A stretch of DNA of 64,000 nucleotides from Paracoccaceae bacterium (GTDB lineage: Bacteria > Pseudomonadota > Alphaproteobacteria > Rhodobacterales > Rhodobacteraceae). A program made the position numbers and the translations under genes. Below, in pieces: positions 36,582-45,610 of this stretch (its first letter is position 1; each line of letters starts with the position of its first letter). The notes beneath the pieces were generated by a model, which had not been told where the DNA came from, did not search any database, and was given only the letters and a program-made list of their open reading frames with translations. The stretch is from NCBI GenBank assembly GCA_009842205.1, contig VYFX01000053.1, positions 1-64,000 on the forward strand, given 5' to 3'.

Positions 36582-37721
36582 ATGAGTTCATATCCCATAT
36601 CCTGCTTCGAAGAATGGCGTGAGGAATTTTTTACTCAAACACGAAATTCCTATGAAGATTTGGAGTTTTTGGACACTCTGGAAACGGTTTGCTTCGATGA
36701 AGAGGTCTGGAATAAGGCACACAACCAACCCGAAGAAATATTTTCTCTTCAGAAATACTTCGAAATTCTGACCTCAGACACTCAAATTGTTAACGGTACC
36801 GAGAAACTCAATTCAGAATCTAAAACGTTTGGAACCATCGGGGATTTTGGTTTGCCAGTATCGCGGGAAGTTCTGGCCGCAATTTGGGGAGTTGAAACAA
36901 GATATGGAGAAATCAAGGGTGAACATCCTGTACTGGATGCCTTGGCTACACTCGCAGCAACCAACACCCGCCGAAGGGATTTTTTTGAACAAAACCTGAT
37001 TTCGGCCCTGAAAATCCTGCAAGATGGAATAGTTCGCCCAGATCAATTCAAGGGATCCTGGGCAGGTGCCATGGGGCATACACAGTTTATGCCCTCCATA
37101 TATCTTGAATATGGGATTGATGTTCGTCAAAGAGGGAAGGTTGATATTTGGGGTGATGACCCTCTGGATGCCTTGGCATCAACTGCCAACTATCTCCACA
37201 AACATGACTGGGCGGAATACCTGCCAGTATTGTCTGAAGTGTCGGTGCCACCGAGGTTTGATTTCATGAAATTGAATAATGGTCATGAATCTACTGTTTC
37301 CAACTGGCAAACGCAGGGAATAGAATTTGTAAACAAGGAGGTGCCTTTGAATGCAAATGCGGAAATTATCTCTCCGGCAGGCAAGGATGGCCCCAAATTC
37401 GCTCTTTTTTGTAATTTCAAATCCATACTTGCCTATAATCCATCAAGATCTTATGCCCTCGCAGTCGGCTACCTTGCGAACTGTTTGACTGGAAAACAAA
37501 CGCTGGTCTCCGGCTGGCCTTCTACTGAAACATATCTTACTAGAAGCGAATTGAAGAAGATTCAATCATATTTGGTAGATAGGGGGTATGATACAGGTGG
37601 AATTGACGGACTTACTGGCTCTAAAACCATAAAATCCATTCAACACTACCAACAGTCCAGAGGATGGATACCGGACGGTTTTCCCGACCGGGAGTTATAT
37701 CAAGCTGTAGTTTCGGATTGA
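36582..37721 (+). CDS. MltB-family lytic transglycosylase, no visible signal peptide
   Basis: This 379-residue protein carries the MltB (SLT_2) catalytic domain at about residues 15-300. The catalytic glutamate is in AIWGVETRYGE, followed by GSWAGAMGHTQFMPS and the CNFKSILAYNPSRSYALAVGYLA end block. A C-terminal peptidoglycan-binding domain follows (LTRSELKKIQSYLVDRGYDTGGIDG in two parts). Homologues are exported, yet ATG at 36582 gives a polar N-terminus, and a TAA at 36555 leaves no room for a signal peptide. Either the signal has been lost or export is unusual. Confidence 0.85.
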   Translation: MSSYPISCFEEWREEFFTQTRNSYEDLEFLDTLETVCFDEEVWNKAHNQPEEIFSLQKYFEILTSDTQIVNGTEKLNSESKTFGTIGDFGLPVSREVLAAIWGVETRYGEIKGEHPVLDALATLAATNTRRRDFFEQNLISALKILQDGIVRPDQFKGSWAGAMGHTQFMPSIYLEYGIDVRQRGKVDIWGDDPLDALASTANYLHKHDWAEYLPVLSEVSVPPRFDFMKLNNGHESTVSNWQTQGIEFVNKEVPLNANAEIISPAGKDGPKFALFCNFKSILAYNPSRSYALAVGYLANCLTGKQTLVSGWPSTETYLTRSELKKIQSYLVDRGYDTGGIDGLTGSKTIKSIQHYQQSRGWIPDGFPDRELYQAVVSD

Positions 37722-37732
37722 CCGGGGTATCA

Positions 37733-38563
37733 TCACTTTTGCAGGTTTCGGAAATGATGTTCGATATGATCATTGATAAATGTGGTCACAAAAAAATAAC
37801 CATGGTCATATCCTTCGCGCATGTTGAAGGTTCCCTTCTGGCCTGTATTCTCCATTACCGAGACAAATGCATCGGGCCGCAATAAATCCATAAACTGATC
37901 ATCGGTTCCCAGATCAATTAGGATTTCACCCGGATACCCATTCCGTTCTAGCAGCAAAGTGGCATCATGTTGTTCTGGTAGTTTTGAATTTGCCCCAAAA
38001 TAGGCCGTAAACTGTTTTTGCCCCCAATCTGAGTTGGTTGGATTTGCGATTGGTGAGAAAGCAGAAACAGATCGATATGTTTCAGGCATTGTAAGAGCAA
38101 GGGTCAAGGCACCATGTCCACCCATGGAATGGCCCGTTATTCCCTGGAAGTTTTCATCCACGGGGAAATTTGAAATCACCTCTTCCTGAAGTTCGTGGGC
38201 AATATAGCTCCACATCTTGAAATTCCTATTCCAGGGTTCTTCAGTAGCATCAACATAAAACCCTGCCCCCTGTCCCAAATAATTATCATCATGGTCAGGT
38301 ACATCCTTGCCTCTCGGCGAGGTATCGGGGAATACGATGGCCATACCCAACTCAGCTGCCTTTTGTTGCGCTCCGGCCTTGGTCATGGCATTTTCGTGGG
38401 TACAGGTCAAACCTGACAGGAACCACAGAATAGGGAATGGTTTTTTCTTCTCGCCGGGAGGCAAAAACAAACCAAATGTCATGTCACACTGACAAACTTT
38501 GGAATGGTGTTTATATACTCCCTGGGTACCTTCAAAACATTTGTTTAAGCTAACAATTTCCAT
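37733..38563 (-). CDS. fghA: S-formylglutathione hydrolase
   Basis: This alpha/beta-hydrolase releases formate and glutathione from S-formylglutathione in glutathione-dependent formaldehyde oxidation. From ATG at 38563 it has 276 residues. Landmarks are the start MEIVSLNKCFEG, FLSGLTCTHENAMTKAG, the catalytic serine in GHSMGGHGAL, and the terminal histidine in GYDHGYFFV. An upstream in-frame start at 38599 adds unconserved residues. The glutathione-dependent formaldehyde dehydrogenase gene is not adjacent. Formaldehyde from methyl-group catabolism would be a natural source of substrate. Confidence 0.93.
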   Translation of the reverse strand: MEIVSLNKCFEGTQGVYKHHSKVCQCDMTFGLFLPPGEKKKPFPILWFLSGLTCTHENAMTKAGAQQKAAELGMAIVFPDTSPRGKDVPDHDDNYLGQGAGFYVDATEEPWNRNFKMWSYIAHELQEEVISNFPVDENFQGITGHSMGGHGALTLALTMPETYRSVSAFSPIANPTNSDWGQKQFTAYFGANSKLPEQHDATLLLERNGYPGEILIDLGTDDQFMDLLRPDAFVSVMENTGQKGTFNMREGYDHGYFFVTTFINDHIEHHFRNLQK

Positions 38564-38588
38564 ACTTGGAATCCTTTCCTGACTTTTT

Positions 38589-39521
38589 TCAATCCACACC
38601 GTTTATCATGGCAATTACGATTGATAAAGTGATTACACTTACGGCTGTGGATATCAATATCGTTGCCGAAACCCTTTTGGGTGCGACGCCAAAATGCTGA
38701 GCCAAAATGTAAATATTACCGGCCGTAGGCATGGCTGCAGCCATTATCATTATACTGGCTGAAAATGGATCAACCCTGAATACCTTGAGGGCAAAAAAGG
38801 CCATCAACAAGGGGTGTACAATGAGTTTCAAGGTAGAAAGCCATCCGGCAACAACATATTTTTCTGCCGACTTGTCAGCTAGCGAAGCCCCGATGACAAA
38901 AAGTGCACAGGGGGTAGCTGCACCACTCAGCAGGATATAACACTCCTCAATGGCAGTGGGCATTACAATATCAAATTCACCCCAGATCAAACCAAGGGAA
39001 ATCGACAATACCATGGGATTGCCAACTATTCCCAACACAACCTTGATCATTGATTCCCTGGTTAGCCTGCCTTCCTGGGATATCTTTATGGTCATGACAA
39101 TCAATGTCCCAAAAATGATCAAATCCAATGCCAGGAAAAATATGATCGGTCCGACGGATTCTTCTCCGATGAGCAGAACAAGCATCGGAATACCCAGAAA
39201 ACCCACGTTACCAATGGATGAACATTGAGCCTCGACAGCAGCTTCCGCAGTACCCACACCCCTGATCAACCCCTGACCGAAAGTAAACAGATATACTCCG
39301 AGAGTTGCACAGATATAAGCAAGGAAAAACTGGTTATCGAACATTTCTCCAATGGATATTCCCGAGGAGAAGCGAAACAACATGCAGGGCAGGGCTATGT
39401 AGAAGACAAATTTTGTAATGCTTGCAATGGCTTCCATTGACAAAAAATTAATTTTTGCCGACCCATACCCGCAAGCGACTACGATAAAGAAGGGGAGAAT
39501 GCTGTTAAATATATCTATCAT
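38589..39521 (-). CDS. AEC-family transporter
   Basis: This 310-residue inner-membrane protein of the auxin efflux carrier (AEC) family has about ten hydrophobic helices in two five-helix halves. Conserved pieces include SSIGNVGFLGIPML near residue 104 and AAAMPTAGNIYILAQ near 268; these are the crossover motifs of the family. Substrates of bacterial members are typically malate or other organic acids; here it is unknown. fghA begins just beyond its stop, so the two may be co-transcribed. Confidence 0.85.
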   Translation of the reverse strand: MIDIFNSILPFFIVVACGYGSAKINFLSMEAIASITKFVFYIALPCMLFRFSSGISIGEMFDNQFFLAYICATLGVYLFTFGQGLIRGVGTAEAAVEAQCSSIGNVGFLGIPMLVLLIGEESVGPIIFFLALDLIIFGTLIVMTIKISQEGRLTRESMIKVVLGIVGNPMVLSISLGLIWGEFDIVMPTAIEECYILLSGAATPCALFVIGASLADKSAEKYVVAGWLSTLKLIVHPLLMAFFALKVFRVDPFSASIMIMAAAMPTAGNIYILAQHFGVAPKRVSATILISTAVSVITLSIVIAMINGVD

Positions 39522-39941
39522 CGCATCAGTGCTTACATAATCGTTATGCCTTTATTATGCAAAACATAATTTGATTTTTACAGACACCCTGCTGTCTTCA
39601 GTCAGGTAATAAGGAAATTTTTGGCTAAGGATTGGATTTGGACATACATTATTCCTTAGTTTAATAACCCATGACAGAATAAAATGCATTGGTAAATAAT
39701 TTGTATATAATGAAATTATTTCCTTTATTTTGCTATGAATAAGAATTTTTGTAAGATTAATTCCTATTTTTTCAACGTAACAAGAATTATATTCTGCTTA
39801 CTTATATATAGTAATTGAAGTCCTATATTTTCGGGCTAATTTCGGAATGTGGTATTTGGGTTTGGAAAATTGTTGCAAGTCATTGCTGAATTGACTAGAC
39901 TCGTACCATCTCTAATTTGCTTATTGATGAGGAAATATTTA
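39522..39941. other. AT-rich intergenic region upstream of aapJ
   Basis: This stretch of about 420 bases is strikingly AT-rich and holds the divergent control regions of the AEC transporter and aapJ. A TATAAT-like hexamer occurs at 39706-39711, but I see no matching -35 at the right distance. An in-frame extension of aapJ to 39849 is rejected because the signal peptide begins at 39942. No RNA gene is evident. Confidence 0.5.
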
Positions 39942-40958
39942 ATGAAAATTAGATTTTTAATCGCTGCTATTGCAGCAGTTTTTGTCACAGGTTCTGCTTA
40001 TTCAGCCACTTTGGATGATGTCATGGCCCGGGGCAATCTAGAATGTGGCGTTTCGACTGGCTTGGTTGGTTTTGCCAGCCCCGATGCCGAAGGTGAGTGG
40101 GAAGGGTTTGACGTAGATTACTGTCGTGCTCTGGCCGCAGCCATTTTTGGTGACAGCAATGCCGTCGAATTTACACCCGTTTCTACCAAGAACAGATTTA
40201 CAGCTCTCGCAGCAGGTGAATTTGATATCCTTGCAAGAAACACCACATGGACCTTTTCCAGAGATACCGATCTCAAGCAAACCTTCCTGGGCATCAACTT
40301 CTATGATGGACAGGGTTTCATGGTTCGTGCCGATCTAGGTGTATCTTCTGCCTCTGAACTGGACGGTGCAAGTGTTTGTATTCAGACCGGTACCACCACA
40401 GAGTTGAACCTGGCCGACTTTTTCCGTGTAAACGGAATGTCTTACGAGCCAGTTCCAATCGAAGATAATGCCGAAGCCAAGGAGCAATTCTTTGCCCAGG
40501 CTTGTGATGCTTACACAACTGACCGATCAGGTTTGGCTTCCACTAGGGCGGCTGCCGAAAATCCTGATGATTATGTCGTTCTTCCCGAAGTGGTTTCCAA
40601 GGAACCGCTGGGACCGTTGGTACGACATGGTGATGATCAGTGGGCTGACATCGGACGTTGGGTACTTAATGCCTTGATTATTGCCGAGGAAAAAGGTCTT
40701 ACTTCAGCCAATGTTCGTGAAATGGCAAGTGCTCCAACCAATGATCCGGAAATCAACCGTCTTCTGGGTACCGAAGGAACCTATGCCGACATGGTAGGAC
40801 TTCCCAATGATTGGGCCGTAAACTTGATCGAACAGGTTGGTAACTACGGTGAAATCTTCGAGCGAAACATCGGGGTCAACACTCCAATCGGACTGACCCG
40901 CGGTGTAAACGATCTCTGGACAAATGGCGGATTGATTTACGCACCTCCATATCGTTAA
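39942..40958 (+). CDS. aapJ: General L-amino acid binding protein AapJ
   Basis: This periplasmic binding protein of the polar-amino-acid ABC family (338 residues) begins with a signal peptide MKIRFLIAAIAAVFVTGSAYS. The mature part has TLDDVMARGNLECGVSTGL, FDVDYCRALAAAIFGD, and RNTTWTFSRDTDL. VCIQTGTTTELNLADFF follows. These are AapJ hallmarks. The start at ATG 39942 follows GAGGA. A pair of hairpins after the stop separates it from the permease genes, which probably gives excess binding protein. Confidence 0.95.
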   Translation: MKIRFLIAAIAAVFVTGSAYSATLDDVMARGNLECGVSTGLVGFASPDAEGEWEGFDVDYCRALAAAIFGDSNAVEFTPVSTKNRFTALAAGEFDILARNTTWTFSRDTDLKQTFLGINFYDGQGFMVRADLGVSSASELDGASVCIQTGTTTELNLADFFRVNGMSYEPVPIEDNAEAKEQFFAQACDAYTTDRSGLASTRAAAENPDDYVVLPEVVSKEPLGPLVRHGDDQWADIGRWVLNALIIAEEKGLTSANVREMASAPTNDPEINRLLGTEGTYADMVGLPNDWAVNLIEQVGNYGEIFERNIGVNTPIGLTRGVNDLWTNGGLIYAPPYR

Positions 40959-40984
40959 TTTTCGAAGGTACATAATTCGTACTT

Positions 40985-41003
40985 GAATTGTTCGAAACAA
41001 TTC
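40985..41003 (+). other. Perfect small hairpin after aapJ
   Basis: GAATTGTT and AACAATTC are perfectly complementary around CGA. It stands 27 bases after the aapJ stop and just before the stronger terminator at 41015. It may protect the aapJ mRNA 3' end. Confidence 0.5.
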
Positions 41004-41014
41004 CTTAAACACCT

Positions 41015-41047
41015 AAAGCCGTGAGCCACAAACTCACGGCTTTTTTT
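41015..41047 (+). terminator. Rho-independent terminator after aapJ
   Basis: AAAGCCGTGAG and CTCACGGCTTT form a near-perfect stem of at least ten pairs with a short CCACAAA loop. A run of seven or more T follows, the textbook intrinsic terminator. It lies inside the aap operon, between aapJ and aapQ, so read-through presumably sets the lower permease level. Confidence 0.9.
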
Positions 41048-41074
41048 ATCATTCATAAAATAACGAAGATCTCG

Positions 41075-42325
41075 GTGCAAACAGTTCCACCCAAAAAGAC
41101 CTTTACCCTTGGCATGCTTCTGTACGATACCAGGTACAGATCAATGACCATTCAGATAGTTGCCCTTGCAGGATTCATGTTATTGATTTCATGGTTGATC
41201 AGTAATACGATTCAAAATCTTGAAACTTTGGGAAAAGGAGTGGAACTCTGGTTTCTGTTTGAACCTTCCAGCTATGACATCAACCAGAAACTCATTGAGT
41301 ACTCATCCCGATCAACCCACCTGAGGGCAGCCTTTGTTGGGCTGATCAATACCCTGATTGTTGCAGTATTGGGGTGTATAACAGCAACTGTATTGGGCAT
41401 AGCAATCGGCATACTCAGACTGTCCAATAACTGGATTGTTGCCAAAATCATGACTTGCTGGGTAGAAATATTCCGTAATGTACCAGTGCTGCTGTGGATT
41501 GTTTTCACCATGGCGGTTTTGATTGAATCACTTCCGAGACCAGCCACTTTCCGGGGTGAAAATCCTGAATCTTCCCTGCTGTTTTGGGATAGCGTCGCCA
41601 TTACCAACCGGGGAACCTACCTACCGGAACCGTTTTTTAGTAATGGCCTTGGTGACATCAGCATATTTGGAATTTTTGAGGTTAGCCTTGATCTGGTTGC
41701 TTTTCTGATTGTCCTTTTTGCCGGTATTTTCGTATCAAACATACTCAAGAAAAGAGCTGACAAGACACAGCAAACTACAGGACACAGACCATTGGTTTGG
41801 CCATACAGGATTGCGGTTGTCGTAATTCCGCCTATCATTCTCCTGTATATTCTCGGGTTTTATCTTGGCAAACCGGAACTCAAGGGTTTCAATTTCCAGG
41901 GTGGCATCTATCTCAGAAATTCTCTTATCGCTCTCTGGATTGCCCTGTCCTGCTATACTTCGGCGTTCATTGCCGAAATTGTTCGTGCCGGAATTCTGGC
42001 TGTCTCGAAGGGACAGACCGAAGCAGCCTATTCACTGGGTTTGCGGCCTGGCTTGACCATGAACCTCATTATACTTCCCCAAGCCCTGCGGGTAATCATA
42101 CCACCCCTGATTTCCCAATTTCTGAACCTGACGAAAAACTCTTCTCTGGCAATCTCCGTTGGTTATATGGACATTACAGGTACTCTCGGAGGCATTACCC
42201 TCAATCAGACTGGACGGGAATTGGAAAGCATACTTTTGCTGATGCTTGTCTTCCTGGGTATATCGCTCGGTATTTCGGCCGTGATGAACTGGTACAACTC
42301 AACCGTGAAGATCAAGGAGAGATAG
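41075..42325 (+). CDS. aapQ: Amino acid ABC permease AapQ
   Basis: This inner-membrane permease has 416 residues from GTG at 41075. An earlier GTG at 41021 lies inside the terminator stem and is rejected. The His/Glu/Gln permease core has LVAFLIVLFAG helices. A periplasmic insertion of about 60 residues follows the first repeat (SLPRPATFRGENPESS), as in AapQ. The C-terminal EAA region has SKGQTEAAYSLGLRPGLTMN and LPQALRVIIPPLISQFLNL. Confidence 0.93.
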   Translation: MQTVPPKKTFTLGMLLYDTRYRSMTIQIVALAGFMLLISWLISNTIQNLETLGKGVELWFLFEPSSYDINQKLIEYSSRSTHLRAAFVGLINTLIVAVLGCITATVLGIAIGILRLSNNWIVAKIMTCWVEIFRNVPVLLWIVFTMAVLIESLPRPATFRGENPESSLLFWDSVAITNRGTYLPEPFFSNGLGDISIFGIFEVSLDLVAFLIVLFAGIFVSNILKKRADKTQQTTGHRPLVWPYRIAVVVIPPIILLYILGFYLGKPELKGFNFQGGIYLRNSLIALWIALSCYTSAFIAEIVRAGILAVSKGQTEAAYSLGLRPGLTMNLIILPQALRVIIPPLISQFLNLTKNSSLAISVGYMDITGTLGGITLNQTGRELESILLLMLVFLGISLGISAVMNWYNSTVKIKER

Positions 42326-42328
42326 CAC

Positions 42329-43633
42329 ATGAGTGATCATTCCTTCGTTCGCACCGAGATGTTGGATTCCCAAGCACCCCCCATGATGGAAGGAAGTGTT
42401 CTGGGTTGGATTCGATACAATCTTTTCAGTGGACCATTGAATTCACTGCTGACGATACTTTCTGGACTCCTGGTGGTTTATCTTCTGGCATCAATACTAC
42501 CCTGGGTCTTTTTATCTTCATGGACCGCAACATCCCTGAGGGAATGCCGTGAAGTCATTCCTCTTACCTATGGCGAAGGGACAACCGGAGCTTGTTGGGC
42601 GGTCATTCGGGAAAGGTACCTGCAACTATTCTATGGGTTTTACCCCAAGGAACTTTACTGGCGGGTCAACTTGACTTTTGTCCTAATGCTGATTGCCTTG
42701 GCTCCAATACTGTTCCCCAAACTGCCCAGACAAATGCTTTATTTTTCAGGTGTCTATCCCTTCCTTGGTTATTGGTTGCTGTGGGGAGGAACAATCTGGA
42801 CACCCTTCCTCACCTTGGCAGGTTTGATTGTCGGTTATCTTGTATTTAATTTTCTCAACGAGAGAAGGGGGCTACTGATCGGAACAATTGTCGGAACCCT
42901 TTTGATAATTTTCTGGTTCCTGCTTGGTGTAATCCCTGTAGCGGTCTTTTTGTCCGAAAATGTTACTCCCCTTGCAATTGAAATTGTTGAAAGTGAACAA
43001 TTTGGTGGATTCACCCTTTCTGTAATAATTGGTGCTACTGGCATAGCTGCCTCACTGCCAATCGGTATTTTGCTTGCCTTGGGTAGAAAATCGGATCTAT
43101 TGATTGTGAAATCGCTTTGTGTCGGATTTATCGAATTCATTAGGGGGGTTCCGCTGATTACCCTGTTGTTTGTGGCCTCAACACTCCTGAATTACTTCCT
43201 GCCCCCGGGAACCAATTTCGATATAATCCTTCGGGTCGTGATAATGGTTACATTGTTTGCTTCAGCTTATATGGCCGAGGTAATAAGAGGTGGATTGGCA
43301 GCACTTCCCAAAGGCCAGTATGAAGCCGGTGATGCTTTAGGTCTGGATTATTGGAAATCCATGCGTTTGATTGTGTTGCCCCAAGCACTGAAAATCTCCA
43401 TACCGGGAATAGTTTCCACTTTTATTGGATTGTTCAAGGATACCACCCTGGTATCCATCATTGGCTTGCTGGACCCGATTGGCTTATCCAGAGCAATCAG
43501 GTCTGATACTGCCTGGAATGGTATTGTGTGGGAACTTTATGCCTTTGTGGCAGCTGTATTTTTTGTCTTCTGTTTCGCCATGTCCCGCTACTCAATCTAT
43601 CTTGAGAAAAAACTTGAAACAGGTCACCGTTAA
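42329..43633 (+). CDS. aapM: Amino acid ABC permease AapM
   Basis: The 434-residue partner of AapQ has a long N-terminal half with four helices and a WTATSLRECREV periplasmic loop typical of AapM. The permease core follows with FIRGVPLITLLF near residue 270, PKGQYEAGDALGLDYW near 328, and LPQALKISIPGIVSTFIGLFKDT. It begins three bases after the aapQ stop. Confidence 0.94.
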   Translation: MSDHSFVRTEMLDSQAPPMMEGSVLGWIRYNLFSGPLNSLLTILSGLLVVYLLASILPWVFLSSWTATSLRECREVIPLTYGEGTTGACWAVIRERYLQLFYGFYPKELYWRVNLTFVLMLIALAPILFPKLPRQMLYFSGVYPFLGYWLLWGGTIWTPFLTLAGLIVGYLVFNFLNERRGLLIGTIVGTLLIIFWFLLGVIPVAVFLSENVTPLAIEIVESEQFGGFTLSVIIGATGIAASLPIGILLALGRKSDLLIVKSLCVGFIEFIRGVPLITLLFVASTLLNYFLPPGTNFDIILRVVIMVTLFASAYMAEVIRGGLAALPKGQYEAGDALGLDYWKSMRLIVLPQALKISIPGIVSTFIGLFKDTTLVSIIGLLDPIGLSRAIRSDTAWNGIVWELYAFVAAVFFVFCFAMSRYSIYLEKKLETGHR

Positions 43634-43646
43634 CTAGGAAAAACCA

Positions 43647-44429
43647 GTGCAACAAGAAGTTTTGGAAAAAAAGTCAAATCCTGAACAGGATTCCCAACCA
43701 GCTGTTGTCATTACCAACATGAACAAATGGTTTGGCAAGTTTCACGTGCTGCGAGATATTAACCTTACTGTCAACAATGGTGAGAGAATTGTCATTTGTG
43801 GTCCCTCAGGTTCAGGCAAATCAACCTTGATCCGGTGTATCAACAGACTTGAGGAACATCAATCGGGTTCCATCATCGTGGAAGGAACGGAACTTTCCTC
43901 CGATCTCAAGAACATTGACCTGATCAGATCCGAGGTTGGCATGTGTTTTCAGCATTTCAATCTGTTTCCCCATCTGTCAGTCATGGAGAACTGTACTCTT
44001 GCCCCGGTATGGGTTCGCAAGGTACCGAGACATGAAGCAGAAAAAACGGCAATGCATTTTCTTGAAAAGGTCAAGATACCCGAACAGGCCTATAAGTACC
44101 CCGGACAATTGTCAGGTGGACAACAGCAAAGGGTTGCCATAGCCCGTTCCTTGTGCATGAGACCCCGTATCATGTTGTTTGATGAACCAACATCAGCCCT
44201 TGACCCAGAAATGATCAAGGAAGTTCTCGACACCATGATCGAGCTGGCCGAGGATGGGATGACTATGCTTTGTGTTACCCATGAGATGGGATTTGCCCGG
44301 CAGGTTGCCAACAGGGTAATCTTCATGGATGAGGGACAAATCGTTGAGTCGAATGAACCAGAGGAATTCTTCAACAATCCTCAAAGCGATAGAACAAAAC
44401 TTTTCCTGAGCCAGATTCTCGGACACTAA
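43647..44429 (+). CDS. aapP: Amino acid ABC ATPase AapP
   Basis: This 260-residue ATPase drives the AapQM permease. It has Walker [10 protein letters not shown] near residues 52-60, [17 protein letters not shown], the signature [15 protein letters not shown] near 153, Walker [15 protein letters not shown] near 175, and the H-loop [10 protein letters not shown]. The start is GTG at 43647, which leaves 13 bases after aapM. The N-terminal 20 residues are variable. Confidence 0.95.
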   Translation: MQQEVLEKKSNPEQDSQPAVVITNMNKWFGKFHVLRDINLTVNNGERIVICGPSGSGKSTLIRCINRLEEHQSGSIIVEGTELSSDLKNIDLIRSEVGMCFQHFNLFPHLSVMENCTLAPVWVRKVPRHEAEKTAMHFLEKVKIPEQAYKYPGQLSGGQQQRVAIARSLCMRPRIMLFDEPTSALDPEMIKEVLDTMIELAEDGMTMLCVTHEMGFARQVANRVIFMDEGQIVESNEPEEFFNNPQSDRTKLFLSQILGH

Positions 44430-44542
44430 AATTCCCATATTCTGGTCCAGGCGGTTTCGTTCCTACGCTAGAGCAAGGTGCCTTACTGCAGGAATAAATG
44501 ATTGCTTACCGATGGATCTGGGGTGCGGTTGTAGGGCAGAAC

Positions 44543-45034
44543 CTAAAGTTCTCTTGGAACAACAAAATCCAGCAAATGTGCTTCTTCTGGATTGATGTCG
44601 TTCCACTCGTTGTTTGGAAACTCGCAAACCATAGTTGCACAGGTCGGAAAGCGGAAGAATTGCAAAGATTGAGGTGGCTTCCGTAAAACAATGTTGGCAA
44701 GTTCGGCACTCCCGGGATTATGTCCAACCATTAAAACCGTACCGCTTTTAGCATTTTGTAAATGTTTCAACATCATGCCCGGTGAAGCACCATAAAGTGC
44801 AGGAACAAATACTTCCTCCTCTGGTGTTGGCACAAGCTTCCTTATAACCTCCCAGGTTTGCCTTGTTCTCGTGGCAGTTGAACAAAGTACCGTTTGGGGC
44901 AAATGTCCTTTTGAAACCAGCCAGTGGCCAATTTTCTCCGCGGCCCTTATCCCCCTTGGAGCAAGGGGCCTATCATGATCGGTGTGGTTGGTATCCCAAT
45001 TGGACTTGCCATGACGAACCAAAATGAATTTCAT
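44543..45034 (-). CDS. SixA-like histidine phosphatase
   Basis: This 163-residue protein of the histidine phosphatase (phosphoglycerate-mutase-like) superfamily carries the catalytic LVRHGKSNWD at residues 4-13, the arginine in CSTATRTRQTW near 55, and VGHNPG near 103. Length and motif fit SixA-type phosphohistidine phosphatases, which remove phosphate from HPt domains. A histidine-kinase gene lies nearby on the same strand, which may or may not be relevant. Confidence 0.87.
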   Translation of the reverse strand: MKFILVRHGKSNWDTNHTDHDRPLAPRGIRAAEKIGHWLVSKGHLPQTVLCSTATRTRQTWEVIRKLVPTPEEEVFVPALYGASPGMMLKHLQNAKSGTVLMVGHNPGSAELANIVLRKPPQSLQFFRFPTCATMVCEFPNNEWNDINPEEAHLLDFVVPREL

Positions 45035-45085
45035 TGTCTCATACCTGATTACTTAATGTTCTTGTCCCATTAATGTTTTCATATA

Positions 45086-45610
45086 TCAAATCCAGCGAAC
45101 CAAAGGTTGTGAATGTGGTATGTAAAGGGGATGTTTTGGCATGTTCCTTTTGGTCAAACCCAAGTGGAATACATTTTGAACAATATCCCGAATTAGATTT
45201 TCAACCGCTCGTCCACGATCATGCAACTCGCCATGATTTCCCCAGGCACATACAATCTTGTCAGCCCAGACACAACCCTGTTTGATTGCTTCGTTATTAT
45301 CCTTTCCTATGGGAAAGTCACTTTTGTACAATTCTTTTGGATTGGTACTTCTCAAGGCAAATATATTGCATACCCTGTAGGAACCGAAGTGAAGGTACCT
45401 CGCCCGGCCCTCACATCGGGCAACTGTCGGATCGTTTTTATACTCTGTCGCTGTTGATGGATTCAGCATGATAAACAAAATTCGGGGCCCGCTGGAATCC
45501 CAAACCCTGGTCAACTCATAGCGGTAGGATTCACAGGCAGAGTATATGGCTTCGCTTGCGGTATCACCATCTACAACCTTGCGAGTAATCAGATTTTCTG
45601 TGATGGCCAT
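45086..45610 (-). CDS. DUF1643-family protein
   Basis: This 174-residue cytosolic protein has the DUF1643 pattern: RILFIMLNPSTATEYKNDPT near residue 47, then CEGRARYLHFGSYRVCNIFALRST in the middle, then VCAWGNHGELHDRG. The function of the family is unknown. Its start overlaps the end of the histidine-kinase gene by 22 bases, so translation is likely coupled. Confidence 0.85.
   Translation of the reverse strand: MAITENLITRKVVDGDTASEAIYSACESYRYELTRVWDSSGPRILFIMLNPSTATEYKNDPTVARCEGRARYLHFGSYRVCNIFALRSTNPKELYKSDFPIGKDNNEAIKQGCVWADKIVCAWGNHGELHDRGRAVENLIRDIVQNVFHLGLTKRNMPKHPLYIPHSQPLVRWI

Noticed and set aside
40998-41074. aapQ start at GTG 41021
   Set aside because: It lies within the stem of the aapJ terminator and would add 18 unconserved residues; GTG 41075 is preferred.
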